This document shows positions 5,309-5,767 of a stretch of DNA of 5,767 nt, in pieces. Both the position numbers and the translations under genes were made by a program. Positions within the stretch are counted from its first letter, which is position 1. Each line of letters begins with the position of its first letter. The notes under the pieces were generated by a model that was not told the origin of the DNA, made no database searches, and worked only from the letters and a program-made list of their open reading frames with translations. The stretch comes from Dehalococcoidia bacterium (GTDB taxonomy: Bacteria; Chloroflexota; Dehalococcoidia; SZUA-161; SpSt-899): NCBI GenBank assembly GCA_023271485.1, contig JALPXT010000081.1, positions 1 through 5,767 of the forward strand. Reading direction: 5' to 3'.

Positions 5309-5767
5309 GGGTGGGCCGTGCGTAGCCAATTCCCTCCACAATCAGAGTATTGTCTTCAAGTCGAGGGCGAGCGCCGAATCTCTCCACCAGCCAGAGGTTA
5401 GTATCCACATGGTCGGTGAGACGCGGTATCTGATACTCCGTGGTTCCGCCGGCGAGGGCCGCATAAATGATCAACTGATCCGCCAGGTATCTGTCAACGG
5501 CTTTATGTTCGCCTGGATGATGCCGCCTCCCTTCGGGACGTAACCGGGGCGAACTATCTCCATCTCTGCCTGGATCCCCATCTTCGCCAGCGTAGGGAAC
5601 AATACATGCTGCATGTGATGGGCCGAGGGGGCGAAATCCTGGAACAATCCCCCGGTCAGCCTCAGGGTGGTTTCCCTATCAGCGAAGCAGGCCAGGGGAA
5701 GTAAGGACATCAGCAACATGGTTGTCGAGCCGGCGGTGCCGATATCCCACTCGTAGTGGCCACCCTT
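5289..5767 (-). pseudogene. rtcA: RNA 3'-terminal phosphate cyclase remnant (5' end beyond right edge, internal deletion and frameshift)
   Basis: RtcA converts RNA 3'-phosphates to 2',3'-cyclic phosphates using ATP and an AMP-His intermediate. The upstream segment, open from the window edge to 5471, carries DIGTAGSTTMLLMSLLP, FAPSAHHMQHVLFP and RPGYVPKGGG, all RtcA signatures. The downstream segment, in another frame and recognisable from about 5507 to 5289, reads HKAVDRYLADQLIIYAALAGG, then PRLTDHVDTNLWLVERFGAR and IVEGIG. The histidine in TDHVDTN aligns with catalytic His309 of E. coli. In intact homologues about 110 residues, including the small insert domain, separate the PKGGG and VDxxLADQL motifs; here they abut at about 5505-5522 with a frame change. 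The Met at 5719 is internal, because GTAGS lies upstream of it. The last residues (TPLACSA) and the stop come from the heptamer array. It is convergent with trmD; no rtcB is visible. Confidence 0.85.

Noticed and set aside
5471..5719. A separate small gene starting at Met 5719
   Set aside because: RtcA motifs (DIGTAGS) continue in frame upstream to the window edge, so this Met is internal to rtcA.

Overview
The window is bacterial: trmD is the bacterial m1G37 methyltransferase (archaea and eukaryotes use the unrelated Trm5), and the kinase remnant is a bacterial PAS/HisKA/HATPase protein. Composition is moderately GC-rich. The lineage cannot be fixed from sequence alone; an anaerobic or sediment bacterium, possibly Chloroflexota-like, is only a guess.

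Left half (1-2948, minus strand): one uninterrupted reading frame of 982 codons enters from the divergent promoter region and leaves through the left edge without a stop. It is a fusion of three sugar-activation modules. The N-terminus is a sugar-1-phosphate nucleotidyltransferase-like domain laid out like the fucose-1-phosphate guanylyltransferase/fucokinase family and followed by a beta-helix-like segment. The middle is a complete type I (zinc) mannose-6-phosphate isomerase. The C-terminus is the first domain of an alpha-D-phosphohexomutase (PMM/PGM), with its phosphoserine motif 33 residues before the cut. If all three are active, one chain would carry fructose-6-P to mannose-6-P to mannose-1-P to an NDP-mannose, probably GDP-mannose. 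This is the most interesting content of the window.

Middle (2949-3163): a divergent intergenic region with back-to-back sigma70-like promoters, one for each side, and a perfect Shine-Dalgarno before the kinase.

Right half (3164-5767): a PAS-PAS-HisKA-HATPase sensor kinase that looks broken twice. The first PAS domain has lost its core with a frame change near 3205, and a G6 run at 4026-4031 splits HisKA from the ATPase. Its end overlaps an intact trmD by 19 bases. After trmD comes a degenerate 7-bp tandem repeat of 12 units, which also supplies the last codons and stop of a convergent rtcA (RNA 3'-phosphate cyclase) remnant. That rtcA runs in from the right edge and has lost about 110 central residues with a frame change. 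The right half therefore combines one intact housekeeping gene with two decayed or misassembled genes, in contrast to the clean 2.9-kb frame on the left.
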